A stretch of 64,000 bases of DNA. It comes from Dendrocalamus latiflorus. Its lineage: Eukaryota > Streptophyta > Magnoliopsida > Poales > Poaceae. Below, piece by piece: positions 20,973 to 32,015 of this stretch (position 1 is its first letter; every line of letters begins with the position of its first letter). A program made the translations under genes and the position numbers. The notes under the pieces are model-generated. The model saw only the letters and a program-made list of their open reading frames with translations, made no database searches and had not been told where the DNA came from. The DNA is taken from contig CM029647.1 in assembly GCA_017311315.1 (NCBI GenBank), forward strand, positions 4,410,576 through 4,474,575, written 5' to 3'.

Positions 20973-23216
20973 CTCTTCACTTAACGCTCTGATCTCTAAG
21001 CCCGTACTTTTGTCTTCTTAAATGGCCGTCTAAACTGCGCTGTTGCATCGTGCACTCGTTAAACGCTCTTCACTTAGCATCGTCTGAAAAACGTTTCATG
21101 CATCTAAAACTTTGGTACGACTAATCAATACGGTGATAACTTGCAATATGGTATTTCTGGCGCGAAGAATAGGCTGGGCCTAAATTTATGATGGGCTATT
21201 CGGTTTGAGAGGTTTATGATTGGCTAAGTGACGGGCCTGAATTTAGTTAGACCCATCTTGGCCCATACCTAAAACAGGCCCAGTTTTCCGGACACTTCGT
21301 CGTTCATGTAGGCCAGGTTAAGATGGAACTGGCCTTAAGAAATACTCACTATGGCTACCGGACACGTAGTAGGGCCCAAATCAACAGTTTGTCCCATTAG
21401 CATTGCTTGGTTTTGGGCCGGATTTTCTCTGCAACTTTAGAGAGACCTGTATATTAATGGGGTAATTGAGCCTTTTGATGCTCCTCTAATTACTGTTTCT
21501 CTGAAATCTGAATTGATTGACCCGAACCTTTAACATCTATTTTATAATTTCTACCTTTTTCTTTCTAACAAAAGTAGCATTAATCTCAAAGTAAATGAAG
21601 GGGTAGATAACATCTATCCACCATTCATCATACCTAAAAAATTATATAAATCACTACTGAGAAAAGTATAGAAACACTTCTCAGAAAATAAAGACCATCT
21701 ATGATCTATTCCTCCACAAATACTTCGACCCTAGCTACACAAACAGGATCACTTAAAAACCTTTAGATACAGGACTGGGAGCCACAATGCACGCCCACTA
21801 AGACTTCAGCCATTGATTTTGATAGTAATATATCTGCAAAGATGTAAAAGTGATCGTCTAAGACTTTATAAAATCGGTTGATAATATTATCTAATTAAGC
21901 ATTTTTTTTATCATTGTGCCTATTAACACTATTATTTTCAGAACACTTCACGCACCGTGGTGTGGTGTTCCCCGTGGTGACCTAGCCAGAAGCATTTTCA
22001 ACAAGACGCAGTACAGACTACATGCTGAAACTGAAGGCACTATAACTGTAGAGGAGTCAAGTGACATCATGGCTGACAACTATCAACTAGTATTTGTCTC
22101 GTGTGGATGCCCCCCGGCCGGTCTGTCCTGATCGTGGAGTATGTATCGATCGGACATTAGACTTTGATCCTTGGCAGCCTTCACTTGCTTTCTTCCCCAC
22201 AGCTGCCATTCGCCCATCCTAATCAGTGATTAACCTTTTGGATTGATGCATGCATCATGGCCTCAGCTAGCCAACCACTCAGAAAAAAGAACTACCCAAC
22301 ACCTGCTCGAAGTGACATCATCCACCGCTCCAAATCCCTGCGTGAATTAGACTATTTCAGCTTTGTTTGGAACACCGCAGGAATTAAAAATCTACCTATG
22401 GAATATTTTGCAAGATTTATGCATTCTAAACATGTCCTTGTAAAATTCCTATGTTTCAAACCGTACAAACTCAAAACTTTTCTTTGAAACAAGCCAATTA
22501 AACCTTGGACGGGACTAACCAGTGTGCACTTGCTGTTTTGTCTTACCGGGTGCCCACCTCCTCCACCCTCGGTAGCACGCTACCTCTACCGACTGTCTTC
22601 CACACCTCCGGCTCTCATTGGCCTGCCTCCTACTGCAGCTTCTGGTGCCGCCCCGACGCCTCCGCCTCCTGCGGCCGGTGGTGCCTTTCCGCCTCATCGC
22701 ACCGCCTCCACCTCCATCTATCACCGTCGTAACCCCCGCTCAACCTAACTCGTCCCGTCATCATTGTGCCACCCTTCAGCGCCGTCCACCGCCCACCTTT
22801 GAGCCCGTAGCACCGCAACCACCTCGCCACACCTCCCTAACCCCCAGTGAACTCTAACCCCGTTGTTTGTCATCGCCGCCTTGTCGAAGAAGAGCCCCAC
22901 TGTCACACAAAGAAAACAGGTGCATTAAGATCAAATAGTATGCACGTACTATTTAGTTTACCCATTAATCCTTTTCATATGCTATGTAATCAGTTAGCTT
23001 CCTTTGCTAGATATGTACACACACACACGTGTGTGTGTGCATGTATATGTGTGTGTACACACTCTCAGATGGACGCGGGAGCCCTGGGAGCCTACTTCCT
23101 GAGCTTTGGGAAAAGACCCTTGACATTTTTGAAATCGCGGTGAGACCTCGGCCAAATCAGCATGCCGAAAGTTGATACTCACCTTTTTGCATAAAGACAC
23201 TCATTATTCCTTGAAA
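20973..23216. other. Intergenic; GC-rich patch and AC/GT microsatellite
   Basis: A short direct repeat AAACGCTCTTCACTTA occurs at about 20968 and 21060. About 22540-22860 is a GC-rich, proline/serine-coding-like patch with no frame that looks real. About 23019-23059 is an alternating purine-pyrimidine tract (ACACACACACGTGTGTGTGT). No supported gene. Confidence 0.4.
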
Positions 23217-24100
23217 TTACACAGCAGTCTTGCACACTTGTGGCCATCTGATCTCACGTAGGGTGCTGATTGGGCCGTCCGCTTGCGCGTGGGTGACCTC
23301 ATGCCCTAGCCCATCATAACCCTCATAGAGGACCCCATCCGCTCCCCTTCGACTGTGCACCTCACTTGTGTTGCCCTCGCCACCGCCACCGCCCCTGGCT
23401 AGCTCCTCCCATGCTCTCTTCCTCACTCTCCCGCACCACTGCACCATCGCTCTGGTCGCTAATCGTCCTCATCTGTCTCTGTTTGACATCTCAACAACCT
23501 ATTCTTACATACCTCCCTAGCAGAACTGGAATTTTACAGGAAGAGATTAGATCCTTTCAAACCCTCACTGCTAGTGATCAGATCCACCTCTCTCACCACA
23601 TATCTGAATTTCCTCAAGCTAGGTCAGAAATTTTTACCAAGAAAACTAGTTCCTCAACCCTCACTACTTAAGAACAACTCAAGATCTACTTGCAGTCGTG
23701 TATGGCCTTTCTCTGATACCAAAGATGTCAGGACCTAGGTGAACTAGGCGTGAATCTAATAGATTTCAGGACCAATTTGGGGGATAAATTGCAAATTGGT
23801 AGAGGGGGAAAAAAGAACAAGGTAAAGTAGACAACAAATAACTAGAGTTTTCATTTCGTAGGTTACTTCTTACATGGCGGCTGCTTATGTGTAAATGTGT
23901 AATCCACAGCTATGGCGGCACACAACGCCAAAAGTAACAGAACTGGACGATGAACAGCAACGGAAAAAAGGTTTTGACGGCAAACAGTGATGACTGTCTT
24001 GAATTCTAGCCGTTGGATACGAGTGAAACGTCATCCTTCAATACTGGCCGCCAGATCTTTATAACTCCCCCTGACCAGCCTTGCGACCACACGATCCGAC
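23217..24100 (-). mobile_element. Copia-type LTR retrotransposon remnant, reverse orientation
   Basis: On the minus strand, TTGGTATCAGAG (plus-strand 23711-23722) is the standard initiator-tRNA-Met primer-binding site. It follows an LTR that ends CCTGACA (plus strand TGTCAGG at 23726). The LTR extends to about 24060-24100, with a TATA-like GTTATAAAG reading leftward at about 24058. The internal side (23220-23700) keeps no recognisable gag or pol. No second LTR was found, so this is a fragment. Confidence 0.5.
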
Positions 24101-25553
24101 TAAAACGAAAGGGTACAGAGGAATCTCGGCACTTGGATAACTGAAATATTCGGCATACCAAGTAAAAGTCTCAGGTTTTCAGAAATCTGACATCGCCGCC
24201 TCCTTCCCTGGCGTCCTCGACGCCGCCGCCCTCCTGCCTTCCCCGCCGCCGTCGGCCGTCGCCGCCTCAGGTAGCCGTGCGCCCTAGATCTTCGTACATC
24301 ACGCCTTCTCCGAGAGCTCTGCCGATTTACTGGTGCTGGTCCGCCGCCTCCCTCGCTCCCCTTCTTCCCCACCACCTCCCCGGGGTGAGGCGGTGCAACG
24401 GCGGCCTCGCGGCGGTGGCGGCCGTGGCGCCCTAGGGGTGAGGCAGTGGCGTACTCTCGGCGACGAACCGCAGGCGCCCAAGGGGACAAGCCTTAGGTGA
24501 GAGGAGGCGGCGGGGATCCGCATGGACACCACCCGCACCGTTGGCATCAAGAGCCCCAGGTAGCCTCCTCTAGCCCTAGCTGTGTCTCCCAAATTCGTCC
24601 CTCGCACTCGCCCCGCCAGCTTGCCCTGAACCACCGCGCCACCATCGATCCGCTCGCTGGTCGCCAGGAGGGTGTCGTCCAGGCAGCGGTACAGAGACAG
24701 GGTCATCGCTGTGCCTCTCTCGCCCTCGCTGCCGCCTGCCTTCAGCCGCTGCAAGTGCCTGTCACTCATCCCTGATGTGCCATCTCTCCTCTTTGCTGGT
24801 TTCCTCTGTTCGCCTGTTCTGCTCATGCCGCCCGACTTGCTCGGTGTTGCCGCTCGCGCTTCGTGATTCTTTGTTGGAGATCTTCACCTCCACCTCGATT
24901 GCTTCTGCTAAGCAAACATGTAAGGAATCAACTCAATCATCCTATTTAGCTTTTCATTTGCTAGAGTGTCCTACATCTTACCTTTCTTGCTAATAAAAGT
25001 GCTGATGCTGACAATCATTACATGTAGGGGTTCCTTTCCGGCCAGCCCCTGTTTCCTCTCTCGCGGTGCGTCGGGCTCGGGAGGGCATGGGCTGGACCTG
25101 TGGCATACGGTGGCCAAGGCCGGTGCCGAGTTGCAGCAGTGAGTAGCACGCATCATGGCATGATTGATTTTCCATACATAGTGGTTTTAGGATTTCTTCT
25201 AGGATAATAGTTTTTCCATACGTGAGTTGATCAAAACATCATGGCATGATTGTAGAATAATAAAATTAGTTACCCTTCTAGAGATTGTTGGCGACTATGT
25301 TTTGCATAAGCTCCTCTTGCCAGTGCATAGAATGTGCTGATTATGATTTATGATTAAGACATATACTGTATCTTTTACAGTTTCTTATTTTATTGATCAC
25401 CATAACTTTGTTCTTATCTAATTGCAATGTACGATTGGCATTTTATTAGCTGTTTCTTCAATATTCATTTTCTTACATATGGATTGACCACTTCATTAGG
25501 TATAGATATTCATAAATGGACAAAATGGATAACGATTCTATGTTGTGTCAGGA
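24101..25553. other. GC-rich, exon-like block followed by AT-rich DNA
   Basis: The block 24180-24870 is rich in CCGCCG and CTC. It contains splice-donor-like CTCAGGTAGCC (about 24267) and CCCCAGGTAGCC (about 24556), and an ATG at 24522 (MDTTRTVGIKSP), so it looks like the 5' end of a grass gene. No long conserved frame follows, and 25160-25553 is AT-rich like an intron. It could be a decayed gene, a non-coding transcript or captured sequence. Confidence 0.3.
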
Positions 25554-25558
25554 AGAAC

Positions 25559-25938
25559 TGTTAGAAAATAATCTTGAGCATTTTCTGTTTATTGTTTACT
25601 CGCATAAGTATTTAGTTTGCATCTGGAGTAGCCGGACGTTGAGTTAGCAGACTTAGTCCATGTTTTCGTTGTGAAAGACTGAGTACTCTTTTGTCCGAGT
25701 CTGTAGGGCTGTTAGATTGATTCTTTGATTGCTTCCTGGATGTAACGAATGCTATAATTAGCAGTCAATAAACATATAAATAGAGCCTCGGATCTGCCGA
25801 GTTCGTAGCGCTCTGTCCCATTTTTGTCGGATTTCCGTCAGGCTACTGTTCACGCCTGAATTCAGTTTCTCTGAAGGTGGATGTTCAGTTAGCGCTGGCG
25901 ATCTCCTGATTGTTCAATGCACTAGTTGTTTTCTGACA
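25559..25938 (+). repeat. 5' LTR of the copia element
   Basis: The 380-bp repeat matches 33908-34311 and runs from TG to CA. It contains a TATA-like CATATAAATAGAGCC at about 25770. Relative to the 3' LTR it lacks 24 bases just after the GTAGCGCTCTG block. Confidence 0.95.
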
Positions 25939-25940
25939 TT

Positions 25941-25952
25941 TGGTATCAGAGC
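25941..25952 (+). other. Primer-binding site of the copia element
   Basis: TGGTATCAGAGC starts two bases after the 5' LTR. It is complementary to the 3' end of initiator methionine tRNA, the usual plant copia primer. Confidence 0.9.
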
Positions 25953-25972
25953 GTGTTTCCGATCCTGTGATC

Positions 25973-27056
25973 ATGTCTCTCACACCAAGCCGATACACAC
26001 CACCTGTGATAAGGAGTAGTATGGGCGGCACAGGTGACAACGCAAACAACGAAGGAGCATTGTCACCGGAGATGTCTCAGCAGACGGCCAGGGAGTCGGG
26101 AGTGGCGCTGAGATATCCAATGCTGACGAGAACCAATTACGCCGATTGGGCGTTATTGATGCGGGTCAATTTGCAAGCCCAAGGCGTATGGGGAGCAATT
26201 GAACCCGGAGGTGGCGACTTCAAGGAGGATCGCATGGCACTCGCGGCAATTCTTCAGGCCGTGCCACGGGAGATGTTGAGGTCACTGGCGACGAAGGATT
26301 CTGCAAAAGCGGCTTGGGAAGCAGTCAAGACCATGCGGGTTGGTGTCACCCGTGTGCGCGAGGCACGGCAGCAAGCATTGCGGCATGAGTTTGATTCCAT
26401 CCGGTTCAAGGAGGGTGAAACCGTCGAAGATTTCGGCATGCGCATCACCGGTCTCGTTAATGACATTCGAGACATGGGGGGTGTGATTGAGGATGAGCAT
26501 GTGCTCAAGAAACTCCTCCGCGTCGTCCCTGCAAAGTACCGGCAAGTGGCAATAGCCATTGAGCAATTGCTGGATCTGAAGACCATGCCAATGGAGGAAC
26601 TCGTCGGTCGTTTGTCTTCTGTAGATGAACGATATGGGGATGACGACAATACCGGCGTTGGGCAACATGGTGCCAAACTCCTTCTCACAGAAGAGGAGTG
26701 GCTGGCCCGTATGAAGCAAAAGGATCCAGAAGGCGGAAATAGGAGTGCAGGCAGTAGCTCCGGCGGCAAGCAGAGCCGTTGGCGCCCGAAGAATGCGGGA
26801 TTGCAGAAGGATCGCAATGGCAAGGAGACGGCAATGGGCGGTGGCTCGCGAGATCGCTCCAAAGTGAAGTGCTACAACTGCGGCAATTTCGGGCACTTCG
26901 CAAAAGAATGCCGTAAGCCGCGACGAGAGCGAAAAGAGCAAGCAAATTTGACGAAGACCGAAGAAGAGCCCACTCTCCTCATGACGCAGCTGTGTGCACT
27001 CTCCACAGCTGGCGTTGTGACTCTCAGAGGAACACCTGTTAACGAACAAGTGCATC
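25973..27056 (+). CDS. Copia gag polyprotein segment, cut by a hAT insertion
   Basis: This is the capsid/nucleocapsid part of the copia polyprotein. The first good ATG after the primer-binding site is at 25973 (MSLTPSRYTPPV). The capsid region has the family pattern LTRTNYADWALLMRVNLQAQ and GETVEDFGMRITGLVNDIRD. The zinc knuckle CYNCGNFGHFAKEC (CX2CX4HX4C) begins at about 26869. The frame is open up to the 8-bp duplication AGTGCATC, where the hAT-like element begins. Read-through into the hAT would end within a few codons. The frame continues open in register after the second copy of the duplication, so gag and protease were one ORF before insertion. Confidence 0.9.
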
Positions 27057-29276
27057 CAGGGGCGGATCTACAGTGGGTCAAGGGTGTTTAGCTGAACACC
27101 CAAAATTTTTGACAAAAAACCTAGTATATATAGGGTATATTACATATGTATATATATAACTGGGTAAATTTTTCTATTTCAACTGCCCAGATCTGCTGCC
27201 CGGCGGCCCGGCCCGACCGCCCGAGGGATTCCGCGTGCGCGCGTCTGGGGAAAGCCAGCCCAGCCCATGCTGCGCGGCGTGCGCGCCTGCGGCCTGCTCC
27301 CCCGGCGATTTGCGCGCGCGGCCTGCCAACACCCTCTACCCCCGAATCCCCAATACGGCGATCCCCCATTTCTCCATTCGCAAATCCCTAACCCTAGCGC
27401 AGTCGGCGACAGGCGGCTCCGCTCCGCGACCAGCAAGCTCGCCTCGCCGCCTCCGCCCTCCGTTTCGCCGGCGAACGCGCCTCGCCTCCACCGCCCTCCG
27501 CTCCGCCGGCTAGATCTGGGGCTGAGGGGCTCTCCCTCTCCGGGCCTCCGGCTCCGTGCCCGCGCGGCGCCCCGCACGACTGGCTCCGGTCCGCTCCGCC
27601 GGCGACCGCGCCTCGCCGCCTCCGCCCTCTGCTCCGCCGGCTAGATCTGGGGTTGAGGGGCTCTCCGGGCCTCCGGCTCCGGCCCTCCGCTCCGCCGCTC
27701 CGAGACCCTTCGCTCCGCGCCTCCGGGCCTCCGCCGCAGTCCACGACCGGAGACCGGCGCCCCGGGACCGCACCAGGCGCGCCTTCGTGCTTTGGCCGCT
27801 CCGCACATCCGCCGGCAGCCCGGCCTCGGGCCTTGTCGCCTCCGCTCTGCCTCTACGGCACGCCGGCACCCGGGCATCGCCGTCCAGCACTCCAGCAACT
27901 GAGCAACCGGAGCCGGTGAGTACTTCTGTGATTGTCATCTGTGCACTGTGCTGTACTGCTGTTGTTGACTTGCTGTTAATGCTCAAATGCTGTAATGTAG
28001 TTGTAGTATGTGTAAAGACGACTAGATGAGCATGATGTTGAAATGTGAAATTATTGATGAGTGATGATTTGATGTAGTCCAGCCGGACTGCCAGAGCATG
28101 ATGTTGCTGTACTGCTGTATGTGTAAAGATTGAGATTGTTGTTATCATGTTATGTGTTGAAAAATGAAAATGAGCAATGCTTTATGCTTGTATGTGAGTA
28201 TGTCTGAGCTCTGTAGCACGGACACATGTCAAAACCGCCGTATTCGTGTCCGACACGTGTCGGACACGGATACGACACAGACACTTCTCCGACACGTGTC
28301 GGCGACGTATTGATCGATTTTAGAATTAATTTTAATTATTAAAATTCTCGACCCGTGTCGGACACCGTAAATATACGAGTCGGACACGGGCTGGACATAG
28401 CCAACCCAGGAATGACCCAGGACACAGCCGGCCCATCCCTAACCCTAACCATAAGCGCCGATTCCCGAGCGCATCATTCCCATCGCTCGCTCGCGCTTCT
28501 CCGCATCGGCCACTCGCACCGCCGCCCGCTCCCGTCGGCTCCCGCATCTCCCCGCCGCTTCCATCTCCTCACTCGCATCTCCTCTACCCGCCGGCTCCCG
28601 CATCTCACCGCCAACGACATCTCTCGCATCTCACCGCCGACTATATCTCCCGTGTCTCGCCGCCGACTACATCTCCCGTGCGTCGCCGGCTCCCGCATCT
28701 CCTCCCGTGTAGTCTTGCCGATTTGATCATGTTACTTTTCCTAGGTTAATGGAGTTCTTATTTCTAGAAATGGTATTCATATCAACAATTGTCGCCAGGA
28801 TTAACAATACAATTCATGAGGTACATATTCCGAGTATACACTTTACAAATTACAAGTTTACAATTTACATTTTTTCAGATAATAAGCATGTGGAAACATA
28901 GAAAATAATACATATATAGAATTTATTTATTTATTATTTAAATATATATAGCCGTGTCGGCGTATCGGTATTTTTGGGAAAACGGTGAATTCCCGTGTCG
29001 GTGTCGTGTCGTGTCGTGTCGACGTATCCGTGTCCGTGCATCATAGTGTCTAAGTGACTGAGTCTGACTGTCTGAGATTGTTGTTATGTGTTATTGTGTT
29101 GAAAAATGAAAATGAGCAATGCTTTTATGCTTGTATGTGAGTATGTCTGAGTGATTGAGTCTAAGATTGTTGTTATGTGTTGAAAAATGAAAATAAGCAA
29201 TGCTTTTATACTTGTATGTGAGTATGTCTGAATAAAAATTCGAACACCCATTCCAAAATTCCTGCGTCTGCCACTG
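27057..29276 (+). mobile_element. Non-autonomous hAT-like element, copy A1 (2220 bp)
   Basis: Perfect 8-bp target duplication AGTGCATC at 27049-27056 and 29277-29284. The ends are CAGGGGCGGATCTAC and GCGTCTGCCACTG, imperfect inverted repeats starting CAG. Duplication length and ends indicate the hAT superfamily. There is no transposase. Positions 27190-27920 form a very GC-rich block with an internal direct repeat of about 150 bp (GCTCCGCCGGCTAGATCTGG occurs twice), ending in a consensus splice donor CCGGTGAGTACT. The rest is AT-rich with repeated TGTGTTGAAAAATGAAAATG units. Nested element 28209-29046 lies inside. Confidence 0.88.
28209..29046. mobile_element. Nested hAT-like element B (838 bp) inside copy A1
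   Basis: It is flanked by TGTCTGAG (28201-28208) and TGTCTAAG (29047-29054), an 8-bp duplication with one mismatch. The ends CTCTGTAGCACGGACAC and GTGTCCGTGCATCATAG are inverted repeats matching at 14 of 17 positions. Copy A2 at 30659-32007 carries the uninterrupted site TGTCTGAGTGACTGAG, which proves the insertion. The body has GTGTCGGACAC-type subterminal repeats and a GC-rich centre (28440-28700) with CTCCCGCATCTCACCGCC repeats. No transposase. Confidence 0.88.
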
Positions 29277-29284
29277 AGTGCATC

Positions 29285-30658
29285 TCAATGAGACGAAGGC
29301 AAATAGCGTTGAACTCCGGGAGAGAACAGATGAGCCCGTCTCCGACATATGGTATCTTGATACCGGCGCCACAAATCATATGTCTGGCGCCAAGAAGGTA
29401 TTCGCCGAACTGGATACTCACATCACTGGGACAGTGAAATTTGGAGATGGCTCCGTGGTGGACATCTGCGGATGCGGCACTGTGATATACGCCTGCAGGA
29501 ATGGTGAGCACTGTGTCCTTGAGGATGTCTATTTCATTCCCAGATTGAAGAACAACATCATAAGCATTGGGCAGTTGGATGAGCAGAAATTCAAGATCCA
29601 TATTGAAGATGGGCTTCTCACCATTCGAGATCAACAGAGCCTGCTACTTGCAAAGGTACATCGGAGTTTGAATCGGTTGTATCTTCTCAAGCTCAACTTG
29701 GCACAGCCCGTGTGCCTGGCATCCACCTGCACTGAGGAGGCTTGGAGATGGCACACTCGTTACTGTCATCTAAACTTTCAAGCACTCCGGAAACTCTCGC
29801 AAGAGAAGATGGTCTGTGGACTCCCAGTGATAGATCAAGTTGATCAATTGTGCGATGGGTGCTTGGCGGGAAAACAACGCCGAATCTCTTTTCCGGAGAA
29901 GGCGAAATTCCGGGCGCAGGCGGCGCTCGAGTTGGTGCACGGAGACCTTTGTGGTCCGATCGCGCCGGCAACTCTAGGAGGGAAGAAGTATTTTCTGCTG
30001 CTCGTGGATGATATGAGCCGGTTCATGTGGATTAGGCTACTATCTTCAAAGGATCAAGCGGCAAAAGAGATCAAGCTCTTCCAGGCTGGTGTCGAAGTGG
30101 AGACGGGACGAAGATTGAAGGCACTTCGCACTGACCGGGGTGGCGAATTCACTGCAGTCGAGTTCGGTGAGTATTGCGCGACTCAAGGTATCAAGCGCCA
30201 GCTCACTTCCCCGTATTCTCCCCAGCAGAATGGGGTGGTTGAACGGCGAAACCAGACTGTGGTGGCAGCTGCACGCAGTATGTTGAAAGCCATGGGGATG
30301 CCCGGTTATTTCTGGGGAGAAGCAGTTGTAGCTGCAGTGTATGTGCTGAATCGGTCTCCAACAAAAAGCTTACAAGGTGTGACACCTTACGAAGCCTGGC
30401 ACGGCAGACGTCCCAACGTTGAGCATCTGCGGACCTTTGGTTATATCGGTCACGTGAAGACAGTGAAGCCCAACCTCAAGAAACTTGAAGACCGCAGCAC
30501 AAAGATGATCTTCATTGGTTATGAAGAGGGGTCCAAGGCCTACCGAATGTATGATCCGGTTGGGAAAAGGGTCTGTGTAACTAGAGATGTTGTGTTCGAT
30601 GAGACTGCAAGCTGGCTGTGGGGAAGAATGAGCACACCACAGGAGAAGGATCAAGGAG
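29285..30658 (+). CDS. Copia protease and integrase segment
   Basis: This is the middle part of the copia polyprotein, between the two hAT insertions. It contains the aspartic protease motif YLDTGATNHMSG (about 29355-29390), the GAG-pre-integrase zinc-binding region (HTRYCHLN ... CDGCLAGKQ), and the integrase core with LVHGDLCGPI, LRTDRGGEF and SPQQNGVVERRNQ, which together supply the D,D,E catalytic triad. A C-terminal FIGYEEGSKAYRMYDP segment follows. The frame has no stop or shift and ends at the second hAT insertion (target duplication TCAAGGAG). An ATG at 29278 lies inside the duplicated junction and is probably not a natural start. Confidence 0.92.
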
Positions 30659-32007
30659 CAGGGGCGGATCTACAGTGGGTCAAGGGTGTTCAGCTGAACA
30701 CCCAAAATTTTTGACAAAAAACCTAGTATATACAGGGTATATTACATATGTATATATAACTGGGTCAGTTTTTCTATTTCAATTGCCCAGATCTGCTGCC
30801 CGGTGGCCCGGCCCGACCGCCCGAGGGATTCCACGTGCGCGCGTCCGGGAAAGCCAGCCCAGCCCATGCTGCGCGGCGTGCGCGCCTGCGGCCTGCTCCC
30901 CCGGCCATTTGCGCGCGCGGCCTGCCGACACCCTCTACCCCCGAATCCCCGATACGGCGATCCCCCATTTCGCCATTCGCAAATCCCTAACCCTAGCGCA
31001 ATCGACGACAGGCGGCTCCGCTCCGCGACCAGCAAGCGCGCCTCGCCGCCTCCGCCCTCCGTTCCGCCGGCGAACGCGCCTCGCCTCCTCCGCCCTCCGC
31101 TCCGCCGGCTAGATCTGGGGCTGAGGGGCTCTCCCTCTCCGGGCCTCCGGCTCCGTGCCCGCGTGGCGCCCCGCACGACTGACTCCTGTCCGCTCCGCCG
31201 GCGACCGCGCCTCGCCGCCTCCGCCCTCTGCTCCGCCGGCTAGATCTGGGGCTGAGGGGCTCTCCGAGCCTCCGGCTCCGGCCCTCCGCTCCGCCGCTCC
31301 GCGCCTCCGCCGCAGTCCACGACCGGCGACCCGCGACCCGGGACCGCACCAGGCGCGCCTTCGTGCTTCGGCCGCTCCGCACCTCCGCCGGCAGCCCGGC
31401 CTCGGGCCTCGTCGCCTCCGCTCTGCCTCTGCGGCACGCCGGCACCCGGGCACCGCCGTCCAGCACTCCAGCAACTGAGCAACCGGAGCCGGTGAGTACT
31501 TCTGTGATTGTCTTCTGTGCACTGTGCTGTACTGCTGTTGTTGACTTGCTGTTAATGCTCAAATGTTGTAATGTAGTTGTAGTATGTGCAAAGACGACTA
31601 GATGAGCATGATGTTGAAATGTGAAATTATTGATGAGTGATGATTTGATGTAGTCCAGCCGGACTGCCGGAGCATGATGTTGCTGTACTGATGTATGTGT
31701 AAAGATTGAAATTGTTGTTATCATGTTATGTGTTGAAAAATGAAAATGAGCAATGCTTTTATGCTTGTATGTGAGTATGTCTGAGTGACTGAGTCTGACT
31801 GTCTGAGATTGTTGTTATGTGTTATTGTGTTGAAAAATGAAAATGAGCAATGCTTTTATGCTTGTATGTGAGTATGTCTGAGTGACTGAGTCTAAGATTG
31901 TTGTTATGTGTTGAAAAATGAAAATAAGCAATGCTTTTATACTTGTATGTGAGTATGTCTGAATAAAAATTCGAACACCTATTCCAAAATTCCTGCGTCC
32001 GCCACTG
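30659..32007 (+). mobile_element. Non-autonomous hAT-like element, copy A2 (1349 bp)
   Basis: Second copy of the family at 27057-29276, same orientation, flanked by TCAAGGAG (30651-30658) and TCAAAGAG (32008-32015), an 8-bp duplication with one mismatch. Termini are CAGGGGCGGATCTAC and GCGTCCGCCACTG. It carries the same GC-rich block with the duplicated segment and the same splice-donor-like CCGGTGAGTACT (about 31489). It lacks nested element B and a few short indels of copy A1. Confidence 0.88.
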
Positions 32008-32015
32008 TCAAAGAG

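Noticed and set aside
26254..27055. Long minus-strand ORFs opposite gag
   Set aside because: They are antisense shadows of the copia gag frame.
27510..28148. Minus- and plus-strand ORFs of 85-212 codons in the hAT-like A copies (also 30993-31724)
   Set aside because: The GC-rich repeat block is open in several frames at once. The products are Arg/Pro/Ala-rich with no domain, and they are compositional artefacts.
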